Source of the DNA: Halanaerobium saccharolyticum
GTDB taxonomy: Bacteria > Bacillota > Halanaerobiia > Halanaerobiales > Halanaerobiaceae
Length of the DNA: 64,000 bases
Reading direction: 5' to 3'
NCBI RefSeq assembly: GCF_003259895.1
Contig: NZ_QLME01000005.1
Location: 62,001 to 126,000 of the forward strand
Numbering within the stretch: the stretch's first letter is position 1; each line of letters starts with the position of its first letter. Positions 33,853 through 43,635 of the stretch are shown here, one piece after another. The notes below the pieces were generated by a model. The model worked only from the letters and a program-made list of their open reading frames with translations. It did no database searches and was not told where the DNA came from. A program made the translations under genes and the position numbers.

Positions 33853-34860
33853 ATGGAGCCAGAAGATTTTATTAAAAATGAAAAAGAAGCAAAAAAATTA
33901 TACTATATTTATGCAGAGAATTCTTATCTTAGAAACAAATTTAAAGAGGAGTTTATTGAAAAATTTGTGCCGGAGGCAGTTAGAGACTTCAATCTTTCTT
34001 ATGTTAATCCCGGTGATGAATATTTAAAACGACTCTCAAATGCTGTTCAGACTCCTCCAATGGGGGCAGAAAAGAGATTTATAATTTCTCATTTTACCGA
34101 GGATGATTCTATAAATCAGAGTGAGCAGGATAGACTTTTAAAAATCTTTAAAAACATTGATCAAAGTGCCAGTCTGCTTTTCTTAACAGCCAATAAAGTG
34201 GATAAACGAAAAAAGTTTTATCTGAGTTTAAAGAAAATTGCAGAATATCAGGAATTTGAAACTCCCCGTTATCGAGATTTAGATCAGTGGATTTTTGCCC
34301 GTTTTAGGGAAAATAATAAAAAAATTGATAGCCGTAGTGTAAAGATGCTGGAAAATATGTTCAGCAATAAACTGGAAATATTGAATAGTGAAATTGAAAA
34401 GGTAGTAACCCGTTATCCGGATAAGGAAAAGATTTCTTATTATGATCTAAAAAATATAATCAGTAGGGAAAAATTTTTAGAAGATGAAGAAATATTTCAC
34501 TTTCTTGATTTAATTGGTGATAAAAAAACTGATCAGGCTCTTTTAACCTTAAAGGAAATGCTAAACAAAGGAGTTTATCCTTTATATTTACTGACTATGC
34601 TTAAAAATCAGATTGAGCTTTTAATGCAGGTTAAATTTTACAGTCAGTACACACAGGATAATTATAAGATTGCTAAAAAAATAGGTAAACATCCCTATCC
34701 GGTAAAAAAGTCACTGCAGCGGTGTAGAAACTTTACTCAAAATGAATTAGAAAAAATACTGGAAGAGATATTAAGAGCTAACTACCATTTTTTAACAGGG
34801 TACTATCCGGATCAGAATACAGCTCTGGAAATGATTATAATTAAGTCAATTGCTTATTAA
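33853..34860 (+). CDS. holA: DNA polymerase III delta subunit
   Basis: 335 residues. It is the clamp-loader delta subunit that opens the sliding clamp. Family features: KLYYIYAENSYL near the N-terminus, DLDQWIFARFRENNKKI, KMLENMFSNKLEILNSEIEKVVTRY and FHFLDLIGDKKTDQALLTLKEML with LLTMLKNQIELLMQV. Position between comEC and rpsT is conserved in Firmicutes. The P-loop of ATPase clamp-loader subunits is absent, as expected of delta. Confidence 0.93.
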   Translation: MEPEDFIKNEKEAKKLYYIYAENSYLRNKFKEEFIEKFVPEAVRDFNLSYVNPGDEYLKRLSNAVQTPPMGAEKRFIISHFTEDDSINQSEQDRLLKIFKNIDQSASLLFLTANKVDKRKKFYLSLKKIAEYQEFETPRYRDLDQWIFARFRENNKKIDSRSVKMLENMFSNKLEILNSEIEKVVTRYPDKEKISYYDLKNIISREKFLEDEEIFHFLDLIGDKKTDQALLTLKEMLNKGVYPLYLLTMLKNQIELLMQVKFYSQYTQDNYKIAKKIGKHPYPVKKSLQRCRNFTQNELEKILEEILRANYHFLTGYYPDQNTALEMIIIKSIAY

Positions 34861-34869
34861 ACCCAAAAA

Positions 34870-34904
34870 AAGTTCAGCCTGTTTGTTAAGGCTGAACTTT
34901 TTAT
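34870..34904. terminator. Bidirectional terminator between holA and rpsT
   Basis: AAGTTCAGCC (34870-34879) and GGCTGAACTT (34890-34899), followed by TTTATTAT on the plus strand and preceded by an A-run (T-run on the minus strand). It serves both convergent genes. Confidence 0.9.
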
Positions 34905-34918
34905 TATAGATAAATGAA

Positions 34919-34996
34919 AACTCACCCAACTGGATGAGTTTAATAATTTAAAAGATAGCTATCTTTTAGATATATTTTAATAAGGACCTGTGTCCT
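34919..34996. repeat. Cluster of three small inverted repeats downstream of rpsT
   Basis: AACTCA...TGAGTT (about 34919-34940), the perfect palindrome AAAAGATAGCTATCTTTT (about 34950-34967) and AGGAC-CTGT-GTCCT (about 34983-34996) lie one after another in the rpsT 3' region. They may stabilise or end the rpsT message. Confidence 0.6.
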
Positions 34997-35012
34997 AAAT
35001 GTAAAATTCAAA

Positions 35013-35273
35013 TTACATATTATTATACATCTTTGTGAGGCGGGATTTTTTGCGGGCTGCGTTGTTCTTATGAAGAATATTTCTTGTTACAGCCTTATCG
35101 ATGACCTTTTTAGTCTCTTTTAACTGTTCTGCAGCAGCTTCTTTGTCCCCTGCTTCAACTGCCTTTTCCATATCTTTAATCGCATTTTTTAATCTATTTT
35201 TCCATTCGCGATTTTGAGCAGTTTTCTTTTCTGTTATCTTAACTCTTTTCTTAGCAGATTTAATAATAGGCAT
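35013..35273 (-). CDS. rpsT: 30S ribosomal protein S20
   Basis: 86 residues, basic, all helical: MPIIKSAKKRVKITEKKTAQNREWK..., the normal S20 N-terminus, with LDKAVTRNILHKNNAARKKSRL-type C-terminal helix. It binds 16S rRNA early in 30S assembly. The message has a strong AGAGGGGGTG ribosome site and its own promoter at 35336-35364. It is transcribed opposite to lepA, the conserved arrangement. Confidence 0.97.
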   Translation of the reverse strand: MPIIKSAKKRVKITEKKTAQNREWKNRLKNAIKDMEKAVEAGDKEAAAEQLKETKKVIDKAVTRNILHKNNAARKKSRLTKMYNNM

Positions 35274-35335
35274 CTAACTTCACCCCCTCTTAAAAGTAAG
35301 TATTTATAGTCTCAGACTTAATTTGCAACATTTCA

Positions 35336-35364
35336 ATTTTAACATGTTGTTAGTTAAAATGCAA
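35336..35364 (-). promoter_or_regulatory. Promoter of rpsT
   Basis: On the minus strand: TTGCAT (35364-35359), a 17-base spacer and TAAAAT (35341-35336), giving an mRNA leader of about 55 bases. Confidence 0.75.
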
Positions 35365-35439
35365 GAGCTAAATTTGAAAAACAGGTCTATTTTGGAGGAG
35401 ATTAATAAATTATAACTTAAACTGCAGCAAAAAAGAAAA

Positions 35440-35468
35440 TTGATTAATCAGCCTAAGTATAATATAAT
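35440..35468 (+). promoter_or_regulatory. Promoter of lepA-hemW
   Basis: TTGATT (35440-35445), a 17-base spacer and TATAAT (35463-35468), 64 bp before the lepA start. Confidence 0.75.
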
Positions 35469-35532
35469 TAAAGTGCTGTGGATAGTATTCTTAGCCCGGC
35501 AAAAAGATTTAGTATAAAAGGAGGAAGTTTTT

Positions 35533-37320
35533 TTGCAGACTGACAAGATTAGAAACTTTTGCATAATTGCTCATATTGATCACGGGAAATCAACTCTTGC
35601 TGATCGTATGTTAGAATATACAGGTACAATTACAGATCGCAAAATGCAGGAACAGGTTTTAGATAAAATGGATTTAGAGAGAGAAAGAGGAATAACTATT
35701 AAAGCTCAGGCAGTGACAATTGAGCACCAGGGTTATGAGCTGAATTTAATTGATACTCCTGGCCATGTAGATTTTGCTTATGAGGTATCCAGGAGTCTGG
35801 CTGCCTGTGAAGGAGCTCTTTTAGTCATTGATGCTGCTCAGGGTGTTGAAGCCCAGACAATGGCTAATATTTATCTGGCTTTAGAGCATGATTTAGAAAT
35901 TATTCCAGTTATTAATAAAATTGATTTACCCTCAGCTAATCCTCAGAGGGTTAAAGAACAGCTTTTAGATATTGGTATTGATCCTGATGAGGCAATTTTA
36001 GCCAGTGCTAAAGAAGGAACAAATATTGATCAAATTCTGGAGGCAATTATTAAGCGGGTCCCAGAGCCCTATAATGGAATCAATCAACCTTTAAAGGCAT
36101 TAATTTTCGATACTCTCTATGATTCCTATCAGGGTGTAATTGCTTATGTTAGAGTTATGGAAGGCTCTGTTAAAAAGGGAGATAAGATTTTGTTGATGTC
36201 TAACCAAAAAAGTTATGAAGTAGATGAAGTTGGCTTTTTTGACCCTGCCATGCAGAAAAAAGAGGAACTGAGTTCTGGAGAAGTTGGTTATATTATTTCT
36301 GGAATTAAAGATGTCCGTAACTGTCGGGTTGGTGATACAATTACTTTAAAAAATAACCCTGCCGAAAAAGCGCTTCCGGGTTATCAGAAAGTACAGCCAA
36401 TGGTATTTAGTGGTCTTTATCCTACCGATAATGCTGATTATGAAATTTTAAAAGAAGCATTAGAAAAACTTCAGTTAAATGATGCTTCTTTTACCTTTGA
36501 GCCCGAAACCTCTGAAGCATTAGGTTTTGGTTTTCGCTGTGGATTTCTAGGTTTACTGCACATGGAGGTTATACAGGAAAGACTGGAAAGAGAATATGAT
36601 CTTGATCTGGTAATTACTGCCCCCAGTGTAGAATATCAGATCATCAAAAAGAATGGGGAAGAACTGAAAATAGAAAATCCAGCTGCTTTCCCGGACCAAA
36701 GTGAAATTGATAAAATAAAAGAACCTTTTGTTACTGCAGAAATACATCTGCCAGAAGAATATGTTGGACAGGCAATGGAGCTCTGCCAGGATAACCGGGG
36801 TGATTTTAAAGATATGCAGTATATAGATCAGGATCGGGTGACTTTAAAATATGAAATGCCCTTAAGTGAAATTATTACAGAATTTTTTAATCAGCTAAAA
36901 TCAAAGACTAGAGGCTATGCAACCTTAGATTATGAATTAGAAGGATACAAGGAATCTAAACTGGTTAAACTCGATATACTGGTTAATAAAGAGGTTGTAG
37001 ATGCTCTATCTATAATTGTTCATGATGAAGATTCTTATCAGCGGGGAAATGCTCTTGTTAGAAGATTAAAAGAGGTAATCCCAAGACATATGTTTAAAGT
37101 TCCAATCCAAGCTTCAGTTGGAGGGAAAATCATAGCCAGAGTCAATATTCCAGCTGTGCGCAAAGATGTTCTGCAGAAATGTTATGGTGGAGATGTCAGC
37201 CGAAAGCGTAAACTACTTGAAAAACAAAAAGAAGGTAAAAAGCGGATGAAACAGGTTGGAAGTGTAGAAATTCCTCAGGAAGCATTTATGACAGTTCTAG
37301 AAAGGAATGAAAATGCCTGA
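35533..37320 (+). CDS. lepA: Elongation factor 4 (LepA), ribosome-associated GTPase
   Basis: 595 residues. GTPase domain with AHIDHGKST at about 13-21, RGITIKAQ (switch I), DTPGHVDF and NKIDLP; then domains II, III, V and the LepA-specific C-terminal domain ([31 protein letters not shown]). It acts on stalled or maturing ribosomes. TTG start with AGGAGG upstream. The C-terminus overlaps the beginning of hemW by a few bases. Confidence 0.97.
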   Translation: MQTDKIRNFCIIAHIDHGKSTLADRMLEYTGTITDRKMQEQVLDKMDLERERGITIKAQAVTIEHQGYELNLIDTPGHVDFAYEVSRSLAACEGALLVIDAAQGVEAQTMANIYLALEHDLEIIPVINKIDLPSANPQRVKEQLLDIGIDPDEAILASAKEGTNIDQILEAIIKRVPEPYNGINQPLKALIFDTLYDSYQGVIAYVRVMEGSVKKGDKILLMSNQKSYEVDEVGFFDPAMQKKEELSSGEVGYIISGIKDVRNCRVGDTITLKNNPAEKALPGYQKVQPMVFSGLYPTDNADYEILKEALEKLQLNDASFTFEPETSEALGFGFRCGFLGLLHMEVIQERLEREYDLDLVITAPSVEYQIIKKNGEELKIENPAAFPDQSEIDKIKEPFVTAEIHLPEEYVGQAMELCQDNRGDFKDMQYIDQDRVTLKYEMPLSEIITEFFNQLKSKTRGYATLDYELEGYKESKLVKLDILVNKEVVDALSIIVHDEDSYQRGNALVRRLKEVIPRHMFKVPIQASVGGKIIARVNIPAVRKDVLQKCYGGDVSRKRKLLEKQKEGKKRMKQVGSVEIPQEAFMTVLERNENA

Positions 37321-38554
37321 TTTAAAATTTGAAAATGCAAACGCATTATATATTCACCTTCCATTCTGCAGCAGTAAATGTCCTTACTGTGATTTTTATT
37401 CAGTAAAATATACAAAACAAAGGGTGGACCTCTACTGGGCTGCCCTTTTTATGGAATTAGAGGAATTAACTCAGAAAGTAAATAATGATTTACTGCAGAC
37501 TATCTATCTGGGAGGAGGTACTCCCTCTCTGGTAGATCCTTTTTTTATAGGAGAATTGATTAAAAAGATTAAAAACAGCTTTCGAGTTATTCCAGCGGCC
37601 GAAATTACGATGGAAATTAATCCGGCTTCTATTACGGAAGAAAAAATCACTGCTTTAAAAAGAGCGGGAATTAACCGTTTAAGTGTTGGTATCCAGAGTT
37701 TTAATGATCAGCATTTGAAATTTTTAGGGCGCAGAAGCAGCAGTGAGAATAATAAAAGAATATTAACTTTAGTTGATCAGTACTTTGATAGTTATAGTGC
37801 TGATCTAATTTTTGCTCTGCCTGAACAGAGTTTAAACGAGTTTGAAATTGATATAGAAGAGCTGCTTAAATTTAATCCTCCTCATATTTCGTTATATAAT
37901 CTTGAAATACATGAGAATACTCCCTTTTATCAGCGCTATAATCAGGGGGAGCTTAAACTGCCGACAGAAGAACTAGATGCAGAAATGTATGAACTGGCTT
38001 TAGAAAAATTAAAGACTGCCGGTTATCAGCATTATGAAATTTCAAATTTTGCCCGCAGAGGATATAGAGCACGCCACAATTATATTTACTGGCTCTATCA
38101 GCCCTATCTAGCCTTAGGACCGGGAGCAGCAGCTTTTGATGGTAACTGCCGCTCACAAAATTTGGCTGATTTGAATCTGTATCTCAGGTATTATAATCCG
38201 AAAAATTCAACTTTTGTAGAATTTATGGATAATGCAGGTGGCAAAAATAGCGAGTTAGAAGGGAGAGCAATGAAAAACCCAAAAACTAAGGCCACAAAAA
38301 TTAGAGAACTGAACTGTTTGAGCAAGAAAGAAAGGATGGCCGAATACTCATTTCTCGCTTTAAGAACAGCAAAAGGTTTATTTTATCATAAATTTTACCA
38401 ACAATTTAATGTCGATTTTAAATCTCTATATAAAGAAGAGATCGCAGAATTAAAAGAGAATAAATTAATTAAAGAAGGAAATGAGCGTATCTATCTGACA
38501 AATCGGGGTAAAGAAGTAGCCAACAAAGTTTTTTTAAAATTTTTATTGGATTAA
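37313..38554 (+). CDS. hemW: Radical SAM heme chaperone HemW
   Basis: 413 residues from ATG 37313 (ATG 37307 also possible). Radical SAM cluster C19-x3-C23-x2-C26 in [12 protein letters not shown], then [29 protein letters not shown] and [15 protein letters not shown]. It hands heme to respiratory or other enzymes, formerly annotated as HemN-like coproporphyrinogen oxidase. A segment of about 30 extra polar residues (about 293-322, [14 protein letters not shown]... KATKIREL) lies before the C-terminal winged helix, which is unusual. lepA-hemW-hrcA order is conserved. Confidence 0.94.
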   Translation: MPDLKFENANALYIHLPFCSSKCPYCDFYSVKYTKQRVDLYWAALFMELEELTQKVNNDLLQTIYLGGGTPSLVDPFFIGELIKKIKNSFRVIPAAEITMEINPASITEEKITALKRAGINRLSVGIQSFNDQHLKFLGRRSSSENNKRILTLVDQYFDSYSADLIFALPEQSLNEFEIDIEELLKFNPPHISLYNLEIHENTPFYQRYNQGELKLPTEELDAEMYELALEKLKTAGYQHYEISNFARRGYRARHNYIYWLYQPYLALGPGAAAFDGNCRSQNLADLNLYLRYYNPKNSTFVEFMDNAGGKNSELEGRAMKNPKTKATKIRELNCLSKKERMAEYSFLALRTAKGLFYHKFYQQFNVDFKSLYKEEIAELKENKLIKEGNERIYLTNRGKEVANKVFLKFLLD

Positions 38555-38567
38555 TTCCAATAATTAT

Positions 38568-38596
38568 TTGACAAAAAAATATCAATGTGTTATTTT
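38568..38596 (+). promoter_or_regulatory. Promoter of the hrcA-grpE-dnaK-dnaJ operon
   Basis: TTGACA (38568-38573), 17-base spacer, TATTTT (38591-38596). The CIRCE operator starts 12 bases after the -10 box. Confidence 0.75.
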
Positions 38597-38607
38597 ATTA
38601 TTAGCTG

Positions 38608-38634
38608 TTAGCACTCTCCTTAATCGAGTGCTAA
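38608..38634. promoter_or_regulatory. CIRCE operator (HrcA binding site)
   Basis: Perfect TTAGCACTC-N9-GAGTGCTAA, the conserved inverted repeat bound by HrcA, 16 bp before the hrcA start. It overlaps the transcript start region, so HrcA represses its own operon. Confidence 0.97.
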
Positions 38635-38649
38635 AAAAAGAGGTGAGAA

Positions 38650-39699
38650 ATGATGGTTGAGGAATTAGATTCGAGAAAAAAGCGAATACTGCAGGCCATC
38701 ATTCAGGAACATATAATTTCTGCATCTCCAATTGGCTCAAGGACACTTGCAAAAAAATATAATCTGGATGTAAGTCCTGCAACTATCAGAAACGAAATGG
38801 CTGATCTGGAAGACTTAGGTTATCTGGAACAGCCCCATACATCTGCAGGAAGAATACCTTCTGATAAAGGTTATCGTTATTATGTTGATCAGCTTATCAG
38901 CAGGAAAAAAAATGAAGTTCCTGGAATAATCGAAAATGTAGAAAATTTATACCAGGACCTTCAGGATGTACAGGATATTATTTCTGGTATGGCAAAAATG
39001 CTTTCTAATATGACTCATTATACGGCGATGGTTAGTGAGCCCAAAAGTCAGGTCAGCCGCTTAAAAAAAGTTGAAATAATGCAGCTCGCAGATAATTCTC
39101 TGCTTTTAGTTCTGGTTACAGATACAGGAATGGTTAATAATAAAATTATTAATCTTGATCAGAGTTTATCTACAGCTAAAATTTCCTATCTCAATAAATT
39201 TTTAAGCGAAAAGTTGGAAAACAAATTACTTGCTAATTTAGATTCTAGTTATTTAAAAGAAGTAGAAAAAGAGCTTCTGGCAAGAGTTGATCTATCTGTT
39301 GATTTATTTAAACAGTTTTATAATGAGTTTGAAGGTGCATTTGAACCTGGTGGAGTTAAAGTTTATCTGGGAGGTACTTCCTATATTTTAGAACAGCCAG
39401 AGTTTAATGATCTGGAAAAAGTCAAGAAGATGCTCAAATTACTTGATCAGGAAGAAATGCTGAATAAAATTATTAATAGTATTTCTGGTTCTGATCTTGA
39501 AATTAAAATTGGTCAGGAAAATGAAGTTGAAGATATTAAAAACTGCTCACTTGTTGTTGCAACCTATTATATTTCGGAGCGAGCAGTTGGAAAAATTGGA
39601 GTTATTGGTCCCACCCGAATGGAATATCCACGTGTTATTTCTTCGGTGGATGTTATTTCTGATATTTTGAGTAAATTAATTTCTAAAGCTAGTGGGTGA
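38650..39699 (+). CDS. hrcA: Heat-inducible transcription repressor HrcA
   Basis: 349 residues. Winged-helix DNA-binding N-terminus (SRKKRILQAIIQEHI, PIGSRTLAKKYNLDVSPATI, EDLGYLEQPHTSAGRIPSDKG), then the GAF-like and insertion domains; ends with VIGPTRMEYPRVISSVDVI. It represses the operon through the CIRCE site just upstream and is refolded by GroEL. Start ATG 38650 or 38653; AGAGGTGAG precedes. The stop is 5 bases before grpE ATG. Confidence 0.97.
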   Translation: MMVEELDSRKKRILQAIIQEHIISASPIGSRTLAKKYNLDVSPATIRNEMADLEDLGYLEQPHTSAGRIPSDKGYRYYVDQLISRKKNEVPGIIENVENLYQDLQDVQDIISGMAKMLSNMTHYTAMVSEPKSQVSRLKKVEIMQLADNSLLLVLVTDTGMVNNKIINLDQSLSTAKISYLNKFLSEKLENKLLANLDSSYLKEVEKELLARVDLSVDLFKQFYNEFEGAFEPGGVKVYLGGTSYILEQPEFNDLEKVKKMLKLLDQEEMLNKIINSISGSDLEIKIGQENEVEDIKNCSLVVATYYISERAVGKIGVIGPTRMEYPRVISSVDVISDILSKLISKASG

Positions 39700-39704
39700 T
39701 AATT

Positions 39705-40346
39705 ATGGACAATAAAAAAGAAAATAATAATTTTGAAGAAGAAAAAGAAGAAAAAGTTGAGAATTTCGAAAATAATGAGGCTGCAGAAAACAATGATGCT
39801 GCAGCAGAGGCAGAAAATGTTGATTCAGGGTTAAATGAAGAAGAACTAACTGGTATCCAAATGGAGCTTTCTCGGGAAGAATTAATTGAGGAAGTTAAGG
39901 AAAAAAATGAAAAGATTGAAGAAATGGATGCCGAAATAGATGATTTATTAAGCAGACTGCAGCGCTTACAGGCTGATTTTGTTAATTACCGCAAAAGAAG
40001 TCAGCGCGAAAAGGCTGAGATGACAACCCAGGGTAAAGTAGAACTTTGTGCCAGTTTGCTGCCGGTAATTGACAATTTTGAGCGGGCTTTAAAGGCGGAG
40101 GACAAAGTAGATGATTTTTACCAGGGGGTAGAGATGATCTATAAACAGCTTTTAAAGACTCTTAAAGAACAGGATATTGAAGAGATTTTGGCAGAAGGTG
40201 AAGAATTTAATCCGGAATATCATGAGGCAATTATGAGAGTTGAAAGTGAAGGATTTGAAGAAGGAACTGTAGTTGAGGTTGTCCAAAAAGGTTTCAGCCT
40301 AAATGATAGGGTAATTAGACCGGCGATGGTTAAAGTAGCCGGATAA
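39705..40346 (+). CDS. grpE: Nucleotide exchange factor GrpE
   Basis: 213 residues from ATG 39705 (GTG 39696 overlaps hrcA). A long acidic N-terminal tail (EENEEE-like, Asn and Ala rich) is followed by a coiled coil (about 70-105), RLQADFVNYRKRSQRE, and the C-terminal beta wing (EFNPEYHEAIMRV, VVEVVQKGFSLNDRVIRPAMVKV). It releases ADP from DnaK. Acidic tail is longer than usual. Confidence 0.96.
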   Translation: MDNKKENNNFEEEKEEKVENFENNEAAENNDAAAEAENVDSGLNEEELTGIQMELSREELIEEVKEKNEKIEEMDAEIDDLLSRLQRLQADFVNYRKRSQREKAEMTTQGKVELCASLLPVIDNFERALKAEDKVDDFYQGVEMIYKQLLKTLKEQDIEEILAEGEEFNPEYHEAIMRVESEGFEEGTVVEVVQKGFSLNDRVIRPAMVKVAG

Positions 40347-40450
40347 AATAAAGTTTTAAGGTTTCAATAATTTTATGATAAATTCTAGTTTATTATTAAT
40401 TTGGTTTTTGTGTAGTATTTTGATAACAATTTTCTAAGGAGGAATATAAA

Positions 40451-42343
40451 ATGGGTAAAGTAATTGGTATTGACTTAGGTACAACTAATTCCTGTGTGGC
40501 AGTAATGGAAGGTGGAGAACCTACTGTTATTCCTAATAAAGAAGGTGCTAGAACTACTCCTTCTGTAGTAGCATATTCTAAAAAGGGAGAAAGAATTGTC
40601 GGTGAACATGCAAAACGTCAGGCAGTAACTAATCCTGATCAGACAATTTCTTCAATTAAAAGAGAAATGGGTACAGATTTTACAGCAACACTTAATGGAG
40701 AAGAATATACTCCACAGCAAATTTCGGCTATGATTTTACAGAAATTAAAAAGAGATGCAGAAGAGTATTTAGGTGAAGATGTTGAGGAAGCTGTTATTAC
40801 AGTTCCTGCATACTTTAGTGATGCTCAGCGTCAGGCAACAAAAGATGCCGGTAAAATTGCAGGTTTAAAAGTAGAAAGAATTATCAATGAGCCAACAGCT
40901 GCTTCTTTAGCTTATGGTCTTGATGATAAAGGTGAAGAAACTATTTTAGTTTATGACCTTGGTGGAGGTACTTTTGATGTTTCCATTCTTGATATTGGAG
41001 ATGGAGTCTTCGAAGTTATCGCAACTAATGGTAACAATCACCTTGGTGGAGATGATTTTGATCAGAGAATCATCGACCATTTAGCAGAAGAGTTTAAGAA
41101 TAGAACTGGAATTGATCTAAAGAAAGATAAAATGGCACTGCAGCGCTTAAAAGATGCTGCTGAGAAGGCCAAGATAGAACTTTCCAGTGTTAAGCAGACA
41201 AATATTAATCTGCCGTTTATTACTCAAACTGATGAAGGACCTGAGCACTTAGATATTGATTTAACAAGAGCTAAGTTTGAAAGTCTAATCAGTGATTTAG
41301 TTGAACAGACAATGGATCCAGCCCGCAAAGCACTCGAAGATGCAGGGATGGATAAATCGGATATAGATGAAGTTATTCTTGTTGGTGGCTCTACCAGAAT
41401 TCCTGCTGTACAGGAAGCAGTGAAAAACTTGATCGGGAAAGATGCACATAAAGGTATTAATCCGGATGAAGTTGTAGCAGTCGGTGCTGCAATTCAGGCT
41501 GGTGTTTTGGCTGGAGATGTAGATGATGTTGTACTACTTGATGTTACACCATTATCTTTAGGTATCGAAACACTTGGTGGTAAGTTCACTAAATTAATTG
41601 ACAGAAATACAACAATACCTACTTCAAAGAGCAAGATATTCTCTACAGCTACTGACAATCAGACAAGTGTAGATATCCATGTACTGCAGGGTGAAAGAGA
41701 ATTGGCACAGCATAATAAAACACTGGGTCGTTTCCAATTAACTGATATTCCACCTGCACCACGTGGAGTACCTCAGATTGAAGTAGAATTTGATATTGAT
41801 AAAAATGGTATTGTTCATGTATCTGCTAAAGATAAAGGTACAGGTAATGAACAGAAGATCACTATAAAATCTACAAGTGGTTTATCTGATGAAGAAATAG
41901 AAGAAATGGTAAAAGATGCTGAAGAACATGCTGAAGAAGATAAAAAGCGGGTAGAAAAAATTGAAACTCGTAATGAAGCAGATGCTTTAGTTCATCAAAC
42001 AGAGAAAACTCTAGAGGAAGCAGGAGAAAAAGTTGATTCTGCAATTAAAGATAAGGTTGAAGCAGCTAAAGAAGAGTTAAAAGAAGTTCTGAAAAATGAA
42101 GATGCTGAGACTGAAGAAATTAAAGAGAAAATGGAAGCTTTAACTGATGAATTAACAGAGTTAAGTTCCGAATTATATTCTCAAGCTGAAGGAGCTCAGC
42201 CTGGTGCTGGTGCAGCTGGAGCACAGCCAGGAGCCGGACAAGCAGGTCCACAGCCGGGAGCTGAAGCCGGTCAGGCTAATGCAGATGATGATACAGTTGA
42301 TGTAGACTTTGAAGAAGTAGATGACGAAGACGAGAAAAAATAA
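40451..42343 (+). CDS. dnaK: Chaperone protein DnaK (Hsp70)
   Basis: 630 residues. ATPase domain: GIDLGTTNS at 5-13, [35 protein letters not shown] and [11 protein letters not shown]. Substrate domain starts near 380 ([12 protein letters not shown]). The helical lid follows and the tail carries a Gly/Pro/Ala-rich stretch (repeats of QPGAG) before the acidic [15 protein letters not shown] end. A ribosome site AAGGAGG precedes the ATG. Third gene of the CIRCE operon. Confidence 0.98.
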   Translation: MGKVIGIDLGTTNSCVAVMEGGEPTVIPNKEGARTTPSVVAYSKKGERIVGEHAKRQAVTNPDQTISSIKREMGTDFTATLNGEEYTPQQISAMILQKLKRDAEEYLGEDVEEAVITVPAYFSDAQRQATKDAGKIAGLKVERIINEPTAASLAYGLDDKGEETILVYDLGGGTFDVSILDIGDGVFEVIATNGNNHLGGDDFDQRIIDHLAEEFKNRTGIDLKKDKMALQRLKDAAEKAKIELSSVKQTNINLPFITQTDEGPEHLDIDLTRAKFESLISDLVEQTMDPARKALEDAGMDKSDIDEVILVGGSTRIPAVQEAVKNLIGKDAHKGINPDEVVAVGAAIQAGVLAGDVDDVVLLDVTPLSLGIETLGGKFTKLIDRNTTIPTSKSKIFSTATDNQTSVDIHVLQGERELAQHNKTLGRFQLTDIPPAPRGVPQIEVEFDIDKNGIVHVSAKDKGTGNEQKITIKSTSGLSDEEIEEMVKDAEEHAEEDKKRVEKIETRNEADALVHQTEKTLEEAGEKVDSAIKDKVEAAKEELKEVLKNEDAETEEIKEKMEALTDELTELSSELYSQAEGAQPGAGAAGAQPGAGQAGPQPGAEAGQANADDDTVDVDFEEVDDEDEKK

Positions 42344-42380
42344 AGCAGCAATTAACTAATAAATAAGAAAAAGAATAGGT

Positions 42381-42434
42381 CAGTTTAGGGAGAGTCTGAC
42401 TCTCCCTATAACTGTTTTCTCTTTCTTTTTTAGA
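42381..42434 (+). terminator. Hairpin between dnaK and dnaJ
   Basis: TAGGGAGAGT (42386-42395) pairs with ACTCTCCCTA (42399-42408), with outer CAGTT/AACTG pairing, followed by a T/C-rich run. It may be a partial terminator that lowers dnaJ expression relative to dnaK. Confidence 0.75.
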
Positions 42435-42448
42435 GAGGTGATTTTAAG

Positions 42449-43567
42449 ATGGCAAAAAAGGATTATTACGAACTGCTCGGTGTTGACCGGGATGCGGATC
42501 AAAAAGAAATTAAGCGGGCTTATCGTAAGCTGGCCAAGGAATATCACCCTGATACTAATCAGGAGAAGGACACCTCAGAGAAGTTTAAAGAGATTTCTGA
42601 GGCTTATGAGATACTTAGTGATCCGGATAAAAGAGCACGTTATGATCAGTATGGACATTCAGGTATAAATGATCAGGACTTCAACTTTGATGATTTTGCT
42701 CAGGGTGGCTTCGGTGGTCTTGATGATTTATTTAATATGTTCGGTTTTGGCGGTGGTGGCCGCAGAAGAAGTGGACCCCGCCGTGGAGCCGATCTCCAGT
42801 ATAGATTGGAAATTTCTTTTGAAGAAGCTGCCTTTGGTGGTAAAAAAGAAATTAGAATTCCCAGGGAAGAAGAATGTGACCGCTGTCAGGGTAATGGAGC
42901 TGAACCAGGAACTGATGTAAAAACCTGTCCCGAATGTAATGGACAGGGTCAGGTTCGCAGCAGTCAGCAGACTCCATTTGGACAGTTTACTCAGAGTAGA
43001 GTCTGCCCTAAATGTGGTGGGGATGGTAAAATTGTAGAAGAAGCATGTCACAAATGTAATGGCTCTGGTAAGGTAAGAAAACAGAGAAAATTAACTGTTA
43101 ATATTCCGGCTGGTGTGGATACTGGAACCAGACTCCGGATGTCCGGAGAAGGTCAGGCTGGAGAAAAAGGTGGCCCAGCAGGAGATTTATATATAGTAAT
43201 TGATGTTCAGGATCACGAAATCTTTGACCGCAAAGGTGATGATGTCTACTGTGAGGTGCCAATTAGCTTTGTTCAGGCAACATTAGGTGATAAGATTAAA
43301 GTACCTACCCTGGAAGGTAAGGTTCAGTTTGATATTCCTGAGGGGACTCAACCGGGTACAACCTTTAGATTAAAGAACAAAGGTATTACTCATCTAAACG
43401 GTTATGGTCGTGGAGATCAGTATATAAAGGCTAAGGTTATGATTCCTAAAGATCTTGATAACAAACAGAAAGAACTGCTGGCAGAATTTGCAGATATTAG
43501 TGGTGAAGAAATAAATCCAGAGCACAAAAGCTTTTTAAAAAAAATAAAAGACGCAATTAATATTTGA
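42449..43567 (+). CDS. dnaJ: Chaperone protein DnaJ
   Basis: 372 residues. J domain at 1-70 with HPD (YHPDTN), a Gly/Phe-rich linker ([19 protein letters not shown]), four CxxCxGxG zinc motifs ([32 protein letters not shown]) and the C-terminal substrate domains. Type A DnaJ; it delivers substrates to DnaK and stimulates its ATPase. A GAGAGGTGA ribosome site precedes the ATG. Confidence 0.97.
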   Translation: MAKKDYYELLGVDRDADQKEIKRAYRKLAKEYHPDTNQEKDTSEKFKEISEAYEILSDPDKRARYDQYGHSGINDQDFNFDDFAQGGFGGLDDLFNMFGFGGGGRRRSGPRRGADLQYRLEISFEEAAFGGKKEIRIPREEECDRCQGNGAEPGTDVKTCPECNGQGQVRSSQQTPFGQFTQSRVCPKCGGDGKIVEEACHKCNGSGKVRKQRKLTVNIPAGVDTGTRLRMSGEGQAGEKGGPAGDLYIVIDVQDHEIFDRKGDDVYCEVPISFVQATLGDKIKVPTLEGKVQFDIPEGTQPGTTFRLKNKGITHLNGYGRGDQYIKAKVMIPKDLDNKQKELLAEFADISGEEINPEHKSFLKKIKDAINI

Positions 43568-43635
43568 ATTCAAAATAATAATTCAGATATTACTAAAATT
43601 ACTAAGAAGCAACTCTAAACAATGGAGTGAAAATA

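Noticed and set aside
42438-42920. Plus-strand ORFs (42438-42668 and 42669-42920) inside dnaJ
   Set aside because: Out of frame with the fully conserved DnaJ and without family features.
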